Shown here in pieces: positions 1 through 10,180 of a DNA stretch of 64,000 nt. The notes beneath the pieces are model-generated. The model was not told where the DNA came from. It searched no databases and saw nothing but the letters and a program-made list of their open reading frames with translations. The stretch is from an uncultured Rhodopila sp. Lineage in GTDB: Bacteria > Pseudomonadota > Alphaproteobacteria > Acetobacterales > Acetobacteraceae. Where the stretch lies: assembly GCA_903932145.1 (NCBI GenBank), contig CAIZFE010000028.1:62001-126000 (forward strand), read 5' to 3'. Both the position numbers and the translations under genes were made by a program. Numbering within the stretch: the stretch's first letter is position 1; each line of letters begins with the position of its first letter.

Positions 1-1
1 G

Positions 2-358
2 AAAGCAACGGAAGAGGTGTCCCGCCAGATCAACGAAATGCAGTCTGAAACCGAGGTTTCGGTGAGCCGGATTGAGGCGATCACCCGCACGATCGCGGAG
101 ATGAGCAAAATCGCCACCGTCATCGCTGCGGCGGTGGAAGAACAGGGGGCTGCGACGCAGATCATCGCCCATAGCGTTCGCGAAGCCGCGATCGGCACCC
201 GGGACGTTTCGGTCAATATAACGGGCGTGGCCCGGTCCGCGCGCGAAACGGACGCGGCGGCGGGGAAGGTTAAGATGTCATCGACGGATGTGGCGCAACA
301 AGGGAACCGGTTGAAAACCGAAGTCGGCCTGTTTCTGGAGAGGATATGCGCGGCTTAG
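2..358 (+). CDS. Methyl-accepting chemotaxis protein, C-terminal fragment (5' end outside window)
   Basis: This is the last 118 codons of a chemoreceptor whose start lies before the window; the frame is open from base 2, so the GTG at 17 is internal. The visible part is the C-terminal arm of the cytoplasmic signalling hairpin, a long helical heptad pattern with the motif AAVEEQGAATQIIAHSVREA typical of MCP signal domains. Such proteins sense ligands and control CheA kinase through CheW. The sensor domain is not visible, so the ligand is unknown. No CheR pentapeptide tail is seen; it ends ERICAA. No other che gene is in the window. Confidence 0.85.
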   Translation, partial: KATEEVSRQINEMQSETEVSVSRIEAITRTIAEMSKIATVIAAAVEEQGAATQIIAHSVREAAIGTRDVSVNITGVARSARETDAAAGKVKMSSTDVAQQGNRLKTEVGLFLERICAA

Positions 359-378
359 GCGGGTCGATACCTAATACG

Positions 379-1656
379 CTACCCCGCGCTGATCTGTTCC
401 AACCCGCCCATATACGCACGCAGCACCTCGGGCACGACGATCGAACCGTCGGCTTGCTGGTAGTTTTCCATCACCGCGATCAGTGCCCGACCAACCGCGA
501 CGCCTGACCCGTTCAGGGTGTGGACATAGGCCACCGCCTTGCCCTCCGCGCCGCCACGGAACCGAGCGTTCATGCGGCGGGCCTGGAAATCCTTGCAGTT
601 GGAGCACGACGAAATCTCCCGGAACATCTTCTGGCCGGGCAACCAGACCTCCAGGTCGTGCGTGCGGGTGGAGGCAAACCCGGTGTCTCCGGACGACAAC
701 AGCATCCGGCGATAGGGCAGCCCCAGTTTCTCCAGGATGATTTCGGCGGAGCGGGTCATCCACTCGTGCTCATCGGCGCTTTTGTCGGGATGCGCGATGC
801 AGACCAGTTCCACTTTTCGGAACTGATGCTGGCGCAGCATGCCGCGCGTGTCGCGGCCGGCGGATCCGGCTTCACTGCGGTAGCAGTCGGTCAGCGCGGT
901 CAGACGCAGCGGCAGTTGCTTCTCCGGCACGATCTCACCGGCCACCGTGTTGGTCAGCGGCACTTCGGCGGTCGGAATCAAATAGCGGCCGTCGGTGGTC
1001 TTAAACAGGTCTTCTTCGAACTTCGGCAGATTGCCGGTTCCGTAGGCGGTCGCCTCATTCACCAGCGAGGGCACGATTGTTTCCAGATAGTCGCGTTCGA
1101 TCGTGTGCTGGTCCAGCATGAACTGCCCCAACGCGCGCTCCATCCGGGCCAACGGCCCGCGCAGGACAGTGAAGCGGGCGCCGGCCAGCTTCGACGCGGT
1201 GGCGAAATCCATCATCCCCAGAGCTTCGCCGAGTTCGAAATGCTGCTTCGGTTCGAAATCGAACACCGGGGCGTCGCCGAATCGTTTCAGTTCGACGTTG
1301 GCGGTTTCATCGGCACCCTCCGGCACCGACGCGTCCAACAGGTTCGGCAGCGCTTCCAGGATACGCTTGATCGCCGCATCCAGTTCGGGAACCCGCTTTT
1401 CCAGCCCGTCCATGTCGCCACGCAGGGCAGTCGCCTCGGCTTCCAGCGCGGCCGTATCCACGCCGGTGCGCTTGCCCTGGCCGATTTCCTTCGCCAGCGC
1501 GTTCCGCCGCGACTGCTTTTCCTGCAACGCGGTTTGCGCCGCCCGCCGATCGGTATCCAGCATCATCAACTCGTCGGCAATCGGCGGCAGCCGGCGACGT
1601 GCCATCGCCGCATCGAAGCCCGCCGGATCGGTTCGAATGGCGCGGATATCGTGCAT
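379..1656 (-). CDS. serS: Seryl-tRNA synthetase
   Basis: A cytoplasmic class II aminoacyl-tRNA synthetase that charges tRNA-Ser (and tRNA-Sec where present) with serine using ATP. The 425-residue length is normal. Residues about 30-105 form the antiparallel coiled-coil arm that grips the tRNA. Motif 2 is at about 259-283 ([20 protein letters not shown]) and motif 3 near 382-399 ([18 protein letters not shown]). The ATG lies 3 bases after the tatC stop, so serS is the last gene of a tatB-tatC-serS operon, an arrangement known in alphaproteobacteria. Nothing looks unusual in the protein itself. Confidence 0.97.
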   Translation of the reverse strand: MHDIRAIRTDPAGFDAAMARRRLPPIADELMMLDTDRRAAQTALQEKQSRRNALAKEIGQGKRTGVDTAALEAEATALRGDMDGLEKRVPELDAAIKRILEALPNLLDASVPEGADETANVELKRFGDAPVFDFEPKQHFELGEALGMMDFATASKLAGARFTVLRGPLARMERALGQFMLDQHTIERDYLETIVPSLVNEATAYGTGNLPKFEEDLFKTTDGRYLIPTAEVPLTNTVAGEIVPEKQLPLRLTALTDCYRSEAGSAGRDTRGMLRQHQFRKVELVCIAHPDKSADEHEWMTRSAEIILEKLGLPYRRMLLSSGDTGFASTRTHDLEVWLPGQKMFREISSCSNCKDFQARRMNARFRGGAEGKAVAYVHTLNGSGVAVGRALIAVMENYQQADGSIVVPEVLRAYMGGLEQISAG

Positions 1657-1659
1657 CGC

Positions 1660-2442
1660 TTAGTCCTCTACAGGCTTGGTTTCGACCCAGCCGGCACAGA
1701 TGATGGAGATTTCGTACAGCGCGATCAACGGTATCGCCAGACCCGTCTGGGTGATGACATCGGGCGGCGCCAGAATCGCGGCGATGACGAACATGCCGAC
1801 ATAAGCGTAGCGGCGGAACTTCTTCAGTTGCGCCGCATTGGTAATCCCGACCTTCGCCAGCAGCGTCAGCGCCACCGGAAGCTGGAACGTGATGCCGAAC
1901 GCGAAGATCAGCTTCATCACCAGATCGAGGTACTCGCTGACCTTCGGCAACAGCTCGATCGGCACGCCGCCACCACCGACAGGGTCCTGGAAGCTGGCGA
2001 AGAACCGCCAGGCGAAGGGGAACACGAAATAGTAGGCCAAAGCCGCCCCGGCGATGAACAGGACGGGCGTTGCGGCCAGGAATGGCAGGAACGCCCGCTT
2101 CTCGCTACGATACAATCCCGGCGCCATGAACAGATAGATCTGCGCGGCGATCATCGGGAAGGCGACGAACCCGCCGCCGAAAAACGCCACCTTGATCTTG
2201 GTGAAGAACGCCTCGTAAAGCTGCGTATAGATCAAATGCGGGTCGGGATTGCCTTGCTCGCGCAGCACGTCGGCCAACGGTTCGGCCAGGAAGTAGTAGA
2301 TGGCGCCGGAGAAATAGTAGGCGACACCGAAGCAGACCAGAAACGTGCCGGCAGACCAGATCAGGCGCTGACGCAGTTCGATCAGGTGATCGAGCAGCGG
2401 CATCGGCTTGTCGTTGATGGGATCGTCTTCAGATGTTGCCAC
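1660..2442 (-). CDS. tatC: Sec-independent protein translocase subunit TatC
   Basis: An inner-membrane protein of 260 residues with six predicted transmembrane segments. With TatB it forms the receptor for twin-arginine signal peptides and exports folded, often cofactor-loaded, proteins. The N-terminal stretch PMPLLDHLIELRQRLIWS is the conserved cytoplasmic region that recognises the twin-arginine motif, and the first helix carries FLVCFGVAYYF. It lies 54 bases downstream of tatB and 3 bases upstream of serS, on the same strand. At least three proteins encoded in this window carry twin-arginine-like signals (starts at 11469, 15576 and 55503), so the machinery has local customers. Confidence 0.97.
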   Translation of the reverse strand: MATSEDDPINDKPMPLLDHLIELRQRLIWSAGTFLVCFGVAYYFSGAIYYFLAEPLADVLREQGNPDPHLIYTQLYEAFFTKIKVAFFGGGFVAFPMIAAQIYLFMAPGLYRSEKRAFLPFLAATPVLFIAGAALAYYFVFPFAWRFFASFQDPVGGGGVPIELLPKVSEYLDLVMKLIFAFGITFQLPVALTLLAKVGITNAAQLKKFRRYAYVGMFVIAAILAPPDVITQTGLAIPLIALYEISIICAGWVETKPVED

Positions 2443-2496
2443 GTTCGGCTTTCTCTAGGTTGCAGAGCGGCGTTCGCGCCGGCTGGTCAGGAATGT

Positions 2497-3033
2497 TTAC
2501 GCCCGGGATTGGCGTTGCCGCACGACCTCAGGAGGAATGAACGCGGGCGGTTCGGCTGCCGGCTTTTTGGTCTCGACAACCGGGGGCGGCAGCATGTTCG
2601 GCGGGATGAACGCCGGCGACAGGGGTTGCGCCGGTTCGGCCGGAGGCGCGGGCATCGGTTCGAGCACCGGTTGCTCGCTGACCGTGACCTCGTCCAGGGC
2701 TGCACTCGGCAGTGTCTCGCTGGCCGATGAAAAACCCGACGGAAACGGGTTGTCCGCGAAGGTGTCGCGAATCGACCGGTCGGGATCGACGTGCCGTTCG
2801 ACAACGCTCGCGATATCGAGATTGCGGATGTCGGTGAAAGCTTTCTTCACATCCCCCAGATCGGCTTCACGCACCATTTCATCGACATGAGTCTGGAACT
2901 CACCCGCCATTTTACGGGCTTTTTTGATCATGCCGGAAACGGTGCGGATAGCGGCGGGCATGTCTTTAGGGCCGATCGCGATCATCGCGACGACTCCAAT
3001 GACGACAATTTCCGACCAGGCAAAATCGAACAT
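2497..3033 (-). CDS. tatB: Sec-independent protein translocase subunit TatB
   Basis: A 178-residue single-span membrane protein. It starts with the hairpin helix MFDFAWSEIVVIGVVAMIAI, followed by the hinge GP and an amphipathic helix (residues 20-70). The second half (about 100-178) is a proline/alanine-rich, probably disordered tail. The phenylalanine/tryptophan/glutamate at positions 4-7 (FAWSE) and the later GPKDMP fit TatB rather than TatA. It heads the tatB-tatC-serS operon. A tatA gene, which commonly precedes tatB in alphaproteobacteria, is not found upstream: the next gene, 79 bases away, encodes a phosphatase. Confidence 0.93.
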   Translation of the reverse strand: MFDFAWSEIVVIGVVAMIAIGPKDMPAAIRTVSGMIKKARKMAGEFQTHVDEMVREADLGDVKKAFTDIRNLDIASVVERHVDPDRSIRDTFADNPFPSGFSSASETLPSAALDEVTVSEQPVLEPMPAPPAEPAQPLSPAFIPPNMLPPPVVETKKPAAEPPAFIPPEVVRQRQSRA

Positions 3034-3112
3034 GGGTGTCTGTATATCTCCGGGGGCCGCTAGCTAGCAGGAAGCGCGTCGGGAGGAAACCTGCCGTGTG
3101 GCCGCTTCCGGG

Positions 3113-3862
3113 TTACCGATGCGCAATGGACACCGGTTCATCCACCGGGTCGGCGAACAGGAAGCCGATCGTGTCGGATTCCAGTACCACGGCGGTCAGT
3201 TTGCCGCCAAAGACCGCGCCGGTGTCGATGGCGATGCGGTTGTGGCGAACGACCGGCGTCTTCACCGGTGTGTGGCCATGCACGATGACGGCGCCGAAGT
3301 CGGCTTCCGAATACAGAAACGGCTGGCGGGAGCGCAGCAGGTCGTCCCGCGCCTGGTCCTCCAGCGCGATGCCCGGCCGGACACCGGCATGGATGAAGGC
3401 GTAGCCGCCCTCCCGGTGCATCAGCACCAGACCGCGGAGGAATTCCTGGTGGGACTGCGGAATAATGCCGGCCCACACGTCGCGGGGGCCTTCGGGGTCG
3501 ATACCGTAGCTTTGCAGCGCCGCTTTGCCGCCGGCGAACAGCCAGTCGGTGCCGGCGGCGCGTTCACCCGTCAGCGCCTCCAGCATGGTGCTCTCGTGGT
3601 TGCCCATGATGTTGACCATGTCCATCCCCGGGATCGGACAACCCTGGACGAGGCGTTCAATCACGCCCGCGGTGTCGGCACCTCGGTCCACATAGTCGCC
3701 GATATGCAGCAAAAGGGCCGAGGCGACGGGCCGAGCCTGCAAATCGGCGGCGATCTCGGCATACAGGTTGGCAAGTTGCCGGTTGCAACCGTGGATGTCA
3801 CCAATGGCGTAGATGCGGCGGCCGGGCGGCAGGGAGGCGGGCGCTGGGGAGAGTTCGATCAT
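3113..3862 (-). CDS. Calcineurin-like metallophosphatase (serine/threonine protein phosphatase family)
   Basis: A soluble, probably cytoplasmic metallophosphoesterase of 249 residues. All signature blocks of the PPP/ApaH-like family are visible in order: AIGDIHGC (metal-binding DxH), GDYVDRGADT (GDxxDRG), MGNHE (GNHE), a later HAGVRPG, and VHGHTP near the C terminus. These residues build the two-metal centre that hydrolyses phosphomonoesters. The substrate could be a phosphoprotein or a dinucleotide polyphosphate; family membership does not decide this. It is co-directional with and upstream of tatB, so it could share transcription with the Tat operon, though the 79-base gap leaves room for a separate promoter. 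Confidence 0.9.
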   Translation of the reverse strand: MIELSPAPASLPPGRRIYAIGDIHGCNRQLANLYAEIAADLQARPVASALLLHIGDYVDRGADTAGVIERLVQGCPIPGMDMVNIMGNHESTMLEALTGERAAGTDWLFAGGKAALQSYGIDPEGPRDVWAGIIPQSHQEFLRGLVLMHREGGYAFIHAGVRPGIALEDQARDDLLRSRQPFLYSEADFGAVIVHGHTPVKTPVVRHNRIAIDTGAVFGGKLTAVVLESDTIGFLFADPVDEPVSIAHR

Positions 3863-3913
3863 TGCTGACGAGGGTTACAGGGGTATCGGGTTTCCGGCAA
3901 CTCGGAGGGCTGG

Positions 3914-4340
3914 TCAGGAACCCGCCGGCGCCAGTTCCAACTCCCGCGCGATCCAGGCCACAAATCGCTGCACCGCCTGGCGCGGCTTGGCGATCGGCGG
4001 GTATACCAGATAATGCCCCACATAACTGACGTCCTCGGCCACACCCGCCAACGGCGCCACCAATTGCCCGCGGGCGATTTCCCGTTCCGCGAGGCGCGTG
4101 GATTCCAACGTCACGCCCAACCCGTCCACCGCCGCCGCGATCGCCATGAAACTGTGATCAAACCGGTTACCGTGCGGGCTCGGGGCCGGCAGGCGGTTGG
4201 CGGCAAACCACGCCGTCCAGCGCAAGCGCTTATGTTCGCTCTCGATCAGGTCGAGTTCCAGCAAGTCCCTGTCCGGCGCGATCCGGCTGATCATCGGCAC
4301 CGCGACCTGCATGGCGTGGTCGTTGACCCAATCCGGATTT
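3914..4340 (-). pseudogene. LysR-family regulator remnant (C-terminal effector-domain half only)
   Basis: The minus-strand frame encodes about 140 residues matching the second half of the GcvA-type LysR substrate-binding domain, including LIESEHKRLRWTAWFAANRL and AAVDGLGVTLESTRLAEREI, ending naturally at a stop. The N-terminal helix-turn-helix and first half of the effector domain are missing. The frame stays open to 4504, but those extra residues are the antisense of a DctM gene on the plus strand. The regulator is therefore cut at about 4320-4340 and cannot bind DNA. Residue identification rests on pattern recognition, so the exact junction is approximate. Confidence 0.75.
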
Positions 4341-4718
4341 TCCCGGGACCTCGCCCGGTTTATGGCCGGCCTGCCGGGAGGAGCGGCGACGTTCATGGTC
4401 ATGTCCATTATCGCCTTCATGATTCTGGGATCGGTGCTGGAAGGCATCCCGGCCATCATGTTGTTCGGCCCGCTGCTGTTCCCGATCGCCCGGTCGATGG
4501 GCATCCATGAGGTCCACTATGCGATGGTCGTCATCCTGGCGATGGGCATGGGCCTGTTCGCGCCGCCGTTCGGCGTCGGCTACTATTGCGCCACCGCCAT
4601 CGGCGGCGTGAACCCCGACGAGGGCATGAAACCCATCGTCGGCTACATGCTGGCGTTGTTCGCCGGCCTGGTACTGGTTGCCGCCATCCCGGCGATTTCC
4701 ATTGGCTTCCTGCCGTAA
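4318..4718 (+). pseudogene. TRAP transporter large subunit (DctM family) remnant, C-terminal third
   Basis: The plus-strand frame from about 4318 encodes roughly 130 residues of the C-terminal membrane part of a TRAP DctM permease: LTQSGFSRDLARFMAGLPGG, then GSVLEGIPAIMLFGPLLFPI and GLFAPPFGVGYYCATAIGG, ending in a hydrophobic segment and a TAA stop at 4718. A complete DctM has over 400 residues with 11-12 spans; the first two thirds are absent, with only the truncated LysR gene upstream on the other strand. No DctP or DctQ gene is nearby. This is a decayed or deleted transporter locus. Confidence 0.78.
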
Positions 4719-4848
4719 ACGGGGCTGAGACCGGCCGCTCCGGCATCCGGGGTGGCTGGGTCTCACCCCCCGTTTACGGATTGTGTCCCCGGTTCCGTAT
4801 CGCCGCGCCTCGGGTTAGGGTGCGGGCCAGCACAGGGGAGGATGGCAC

Positions 4849-5643
4849 ATGAGCCAGCGTTGGCGGGTTTCCGTCGCATACGATGACGTGTCGATCGACA
4901 CGATCCTGGATGAGCCAGGTTCGGAGGTCATCGATTCGCTCGTGCTGCTGCCGTCGTCGTCCCGCGATTCCGAGGATTTCGACGAGATTGCCGAAAAATT
5001 CGCGGAGGACGGTTTCCGGGTGATCCGCCCGCAGCCGCGGGGCATGTGCGGCAGCACCGGCCCGATGGAGAACCTGACGCTGCACGACTACGCCCGCGAT
5101 GTGGCGGTGGTGATCGAACGGCTGGCCGGTGGATCGGCGTTCGTGCTGGGACACGCGTTCGGGCAGTGGATCGGACGCTGCGTGGCGGCCGACTACCCGG
5201 CGCTGGTGGGCGGCACGATTTTGGCGGCGGCGGCGGCGAAGGCGTCTCCCCCCGGGTTGCGCGATCATCTGGCGCAATGTGTCGATACCTCCCTGCCCGA
5301 TCGGGATCGGCTGGCCGCGTTGCAGGTGGCGTTTTTCGCACCTGGCCACGATCCGTCGTCGTGGCTGGACAACTGGCACCCGGTGGCGTCCAGAAGCCAG
5401 CGGGCGGCGAGTGCCGCGACTCCTCAGGCCGAGTGGTGGACTGCCGGATCGGCGCCGGTGCTGGACCTGCAGGCGGAATTTGATCCGTGGCGGCCGGCGG
5501 AGACGCGGACCGGTATCCGTGACGATTTGGGTGCGGAACGGGTGACGATCGTTGTCATCCCGGATGCCAGCCATGCCCTGATACCCGAACAACCCGATGC
5601 CGTGGTCAACGCCGTGTGCGTTTGGACCCGGTCGTTTCAATAG
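4849..5643 (+). CDS. Alpha/beta-hydrolase-fold protein with alanine at the nucleophile position
   Basis: A 264-residue cytoplasmic protein with the alpha/beta hydrolase layout: an early hydrophobic strand DSLVLLPSSSRDS, an LHDYARDVAVVIERL helix, the nucleophile elbow GHAFGQWIG, and a late HAL segment (PDASHALIPEQP) that would hold the catalytic histidine. The elbow normally reads GxSxG; here the serine is replaced by alanine, so ordinary esterase chemistry is not expected. The acid residue may be in AEFDPW. It ends 11 bases before the MetE-like start and the two are probably co-transcribed. Substrate unknown. An ATG at 4849 preceded by GGGGAGG about 10 bases upstream supports this start. Confidence 0.8.
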   Translation: MSQRWRVSVAYDDVSIDTILDEPGSEVIDSLVLLPSSSRDSEDFDEIAEKFAEDGFRVIRPQPRGMCGSTGPMENLTLHDYARDVAVVIERLAGGSAFVLGHAFGQWIGRCVAADYPALVGGTILAAAAAKASPPGLRDHLAQCVDTSLPDRDRLAALQVAFFAPGHDPSSWLDNWHPVASRSQRAASAATPQAEWWTAGSAPVLDLQAEFDPWRPAETRTGIRDDLGAERVTIVVIPDASHALIPEQPDAVVNAVCVWTRSFQ

Positions 5644-5654
5644 GAGAATTTATC

Positions 5655-6773
5655 ATGACAACGACGCGCACCGAACCTCCCTTCCGAGCGGACCATGTCG
5701 GCAGTTTGTTGCGGCCGAAAGTGCTGCAGGAGGCACGCGCCCAGTGGAAGGCCGGGACCCTGCCGCACGACGCATTGCGCGATGTCGAGGACCGGTGCAT
5801 CGCCGCGACGATTGCCAAACAGGAAGACATCGGCCTGCGGGCGGCGACGGATGGCGAGTATCGCCGCGCCTACTGGCACTATGATTTCGTTGACGGTCTG
5901 GATGGCATCGAGGTCTATGAACCGGAACAGAAAATCCAGTTCCATGGCAGCGTTCCGCTGGGTCACAAGCTACGGGTGAACGGCAAGATCGGCTGGAGCA
6001 AGCCGACGATGATCGATCATTACCAGTTCCTTGCCAGCCATGTGCGGACGGCGGTGCCGAAGCAGACGATCCCGTCGCCGTCGGTGGTGCATTTCCGCGG
6101 TGGGCGCGAGGCGATCGATACGGCGACCTATCCGACGATGGAGCCGTTTTTCGCCGACCTGGGTGTTGCCTACAACAAAGCGGTCGCGGCGTTCGGCGAT
6201 GCCGGCTGCCGTTATCTGCAACTGGACGAGGTGAACATCGCCTATCTGTGCGATCCCGAACAGATTGCCATGCTGAAGGCACGCGGCGAGCATGTCGATA
6301 ATCTGCTGAACATCTATGCCGATATGCTGAACCAGGCGATTGCCGGCAAGCCGGAGGGCATGGTCATTTCGATGCACCTTTGCCGCGGCAACTTCCGCTC
6401 TACCTTCGTGGCGTCGGGCGGCTATGAGCCGGTGGCGGAGGCGTTGTTCAACCAGATCAATTCGGATGCGTATTTCATGGAATACGACACCGATCGCGCC
6501 GGCGGGTTTGAGCCACTGCGTTTCGTGCCGCGCGGCAAGAAGATCGTCGTGCTGGGCATCATGACCAGCAAGACCGGCGAACTGGAGAGCAAGGACGAAC
6601 TGAAGCGCCGCATCGATGAGGCGTCGAAGTTCCTGCCGCTGGAACAGCTCGCGCTGTCACCGCAGTGCGGGTTCGCGTCCACCGAGGAAGGCAACACGCT
6701 GACCGAGGACCAGCAATGGGCAAAGCTGTCCCGTTGCGTCGAAGTCGCTCGGGAGGTTTGGGGTTCGGTTTAG
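5655..6773 (+). CDS. MetE-type cobalamin-independent methionine synthase family protein (catalytic domain only)
   Basis: A 372-residue protein of the vitamin-B12-independent methionine synthase family. The start at 5655 follows TAGGAG by 7 bases; the frame is open further upstream but overlaps the hydrolase. It opens with PFRADHVGSLLRP, as in the single-domain family branch. Putative zinc ligands are visible: the HLC motif in MVISMHLCRGNF, a glutamate in YFMEYDTDRAG, and the late cysteine in SPQCGFAST. Full MetE is about twice this length and carries an N-terminal half that is absent here. The likely chemistry is methyl transfer to or from a thiol; whether homocysteine is the substrate is open. 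It forms a pair with the preceding hydrolase. Confidence 0.85.
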   Translation: MTTTRTEPPFRADHVGSLLRPKVLQEARAQWKAGTLPHDALRDVEDRCIAATIAKQEDIGLRAATDGEYRRAYWHYDFVDGLDGIEVYEPEQKIQFHGSVPLGHKLRVNGKIGWSKPTMIDHYQFLASHVRTAVPKQTIPSPSVVHFRGGREAIDTATYPTMEPFFADLGVAYNKAVAAFGDAGCRYLQLDEVNIAYLCDPEQIAMLKARGEHVDNLLNIYADMLNQAIAGKPEGMVISMHLCRGNFRSTFVASGGYEPVAEALFNQINSDAYFMEYDTDRAGGFEPLRFVPRGKKIVVLGIMTSKTGELESKDELKRRIDEASKFLPLEQLALSPQCGFASTEEGNTLTEDQQWAKLSRCVEVAREVWGSV

Positions 6774-6779
6774 CGCGCT

Positions 6780-6810
6780 GTGTCTGGCTGGGTTTGTCCC
6801 GGCCAGACAC
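6780..6810. terminator. Strong hairpin between convergent genes, probable bidirectional terminator
   Basis: A 13-base stem with one G-U-type mismatch (left arm 6780-6792, right arm 6798-6810, loop TTTGT) lies between the MetE-like stop at 6773 and the groEL stop at 6821. There is no clear U tract on either side, so its role as terminator is inferred from position and stability. Confidence 0.65.
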
Positions 6811-6820
6811 GCTTGTCAGA

Positions 6821-8455
<1,635 letters not shown>

Positions 8456-8470
8456 TTATTCTCCCCTTTT

Positions 8471-8491
8471 GACTGTTGTCTTCCGACAGTC
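8471..8491. promoter_or_regulatory. Inverted repeat upstream of groEL, candidate operator
   Basis: GACTGT (8471-8476) and ACAGTC (8486-8491) form a perfect 6-base inverted repeat with a 9-base spacer, 18 bases before the groEL start. The 9-base spacing recalls CIRCE, but the arm sequence is not the CIRCE consensus, so HrcA binding is not claimed. It may be an operator or a 5'-UTR hairpin. Confidence 0.3.
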
Positions 8492-8646
8492 TTCCGGACG
8501 CGGTTATGCCACTTCCGTCCATACCTACATGATCAGATTCCCGTCACCACCCGCTCGGCCCAATCGAAGACCCGATCACGGATTTTCGCGCGGGTGGATG
8601 AATTGCCTATTGAGCAATACGGGCCGTCCAGACATGGTATTACAAT

Positions 8647-9696
8647 TCAGGCCACCGGCGGCAGGTTATAAAACCGTTGCGCTGTCCGATGAAACAGTGC
8701 CGCTTTCTCGTCGTCCGAACACCCGGCCGCCAGCCGCTTAAACGCATTCCACAGAACCGGATAGCTGCACATGCCTTTGTCCACGGGAAAGTTACTCTCG
8801 AACATGCAGCGATCGGCGCCAAACAGTTCCACCACCGTTTCGACATAGGGTCGCCATGCGCCGGCCATTTCGCCCGAGGATGGCGGCAACGGTTGCTCGT
8901 GATAGCCAAAGCCGTTCACGTTCATCGCCAGGCCACCCAGCTTCATGTACAGATTTTCGCAGGTGGACAACTCGACCATATAGGCGCGCCACTGGGCGAA
9001 CACCTCGGCGCGCCGGCCTTCATACGGCCCCACGCCCAACGGGCCGCCGAAATGATTGAGCACGACTTTTTGTTCCGGAAACGCCCGCAACAAATCCAGC
9101 AAATCCGCCAATTGGGGGTGGTAGAGCCAGGCCTCGAATGTCAGGCCGAAGTCATTCAGTCGTCCGAACCCTTTTCGGAATGCCGGGTCGCGGTACAGAC
9201 CGGGAGGCGCTCCCGGGGGCGCCGTGGGAGCGATGCCGGGGTCGTAGGTGCCGCTGTGGCGGATGCCCTTGAAGCGGCCGCCGCCGGCTTGGATATGCGC
9301 CTGCAGCACTCCGTCGATACGCTCCCCCAACAGACAGTCGGCATGACCGACGATGCCCGCACAGGCGCGCAGATTGCCAAAATCGCCGGTTTCACATTCC
9401 CGCGCTGCCGCCGCGACGAATTCGGTTTCGCCAACCGGCTGCATCTCTTCCGGCCCGTCCTTGCGATAGTCCGATCGGCATTGGATGAACACGGTGGCGA
9501 GGACGTTGTGACCGGTGCGCAAATCGGCGACGAGGTCAGCCAGCAGATAGGCGTCCGGCCGGGCTTTCCAGAGATGATGATGCGGGTCGATAATCGGCTG
9601 CGCCGGGTCGAGAATGGCCTCGGTCAATGTGCCCAACCAGTCCGGACGCACGCGCGGATGGTGAAACGGTTGGCGGTCCTGCGGCTTGCCGGGCAT
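8647..9696 (-). CDS. Amidohydrolase family 2 protein (TIM-barrel metal hydrolase, COG3618-like)
   Basis: A 349-residue cytoplasmic TIM-barrel hydrolase. The metal-binding HxH motif is seen in IDPHHHLWKARPDAY, a further His in VVLNHFGGPLGVGPY, and the terminal Asp region FPVDKGMCSYPVLWNAF. These match the amidohydrolase-2 branch that includes lactonase and 2-pyrone-4,6-dicarboxylate hydrolase relatives. The substrate cannot be read from the sequence. It lies 46 bases downstream of the second YeeE gene on the same strand, so it may be transcribed with the arsR-yeeE genes, although a function in sulfur metabolism is not implied. Confidence 0.85.
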   Translation of the reverse strand: MPGKPQDRQPFHHPRVRPDWLGTLTEAILDPAQPIIDPHHHLWKARPDAYLLADLVADLRTGHNVLATVFIQCRSDYRKDGPEEMQPVGETEFVAAAARECETGDFGNLRACAGIVGHADCLLGERIDGVLQAHIQAGGGRFKGIRHSGTYDPGIAPTAPPGAPPGLYRDPAFRKGFGRLNDFGLTFEAWLYHPQLADLLDLLRAFPEQKVVLNHFGGPLGVGPYEGRRAEVFAQWRAYMVELSTCENLYMKLGGLAMNVNGFGYHEQPLPPSSGEMAGAWRPYVETVVELFGADRCMFESNFPVDKGMCSYPVLWNAFKRLAAGCSDDEKAALFHRTAQRFYNLPPVA

Positions 9697-9742
9697 GGTT
9701 TTATCCCTCTTTGATCAGAGTTCTATCCAGCCATGGACGATC

Positions 9743-10174
9743 CTATCTGGCAATGCGGCCCAACGGGCACCGGTCCAGGATTTCGAAAATGCCCATCCCG
9801 GCGAGCATGGCAGCGGCGAAGATCCAGCCCTTGGCGACGCCCGCGCCTATCAGCACAAGGGCGGGACCCGGACAGATGCCGCCAAGTCCCCAGCCGGCGC
9901 CGAACGCCAGACTGCCGGCGATCAATCGCCGATCCAGCCGCCGCGTGGGCGGCAGCATCATCGGCAGGCCAAGTAACGAAATTGTCCATCGGCGGGCCAG
10001 GGAAAAACCGAACAGACCCACCAGAATGGCGCCGGCCATGACGAGTGCAAGCGACGGGTCCCAGCGTCCGGTTATATCGAGAAAGCCGAGCACCTTGGCG
10101 GGATTGGCCATGCCGGCGACGATCAGGCCGACGCCGAAGATCAGGCCGGACACGAACGACACTAATGCGATCAT
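9743..10174 (-). CDS. YeeE/YedE family sulfur-compound transporter, second half-length subunit
   Basis: A 143-residue membrane protein with about four hydrophobic spans. The motif AFGAGWGLGGICPGPALV is the conserved cysteine-bearing block of the C-terminal half of YeeE/YedE proteins. In the full-length thiosulfate importer TsuA/YeeE both halves are in one chain; here they are separate genes, like the PmpA/PmpB pairs known from other proteobacteria. The partner is the gene 6 bases upstream. A role in moving thiosulfate or a related sulfur species across the inner membrane is inferred from family and from the sulfide-type ArsR regulator heading the operon. Confidence 0.88.
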   Translation of the reverse strand: MIALVSFVSGLIFGVGLIVAGMANPAKVLGFLDITGRWDPSLALVMAGAILVGLFGFSLARRWTISLLGLPMMLPPTRRLDRRLIAGSLAFGAGWGLGGICPGPALVLIGAGVAKGWIFAAAMLAGMGIFEILDRCPLGRIAR

Positions 10175-10180
10175 GACGCG

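Noticed and set aside
520..2730. A 736-codon plus-strand open frame
   Set aside because: It runs antisense to serS, tatC and tatB, which are certain; its residues are Arg/Gln/Gly-rich as expected from a high-GC complementary strand.
8471..8491. CIRCE element before groEL
   Set aside because: Spacing fits, but the arms do not match TTAGCACTC/GAGTGCTAA, so only a generic inverted repeat is reported.
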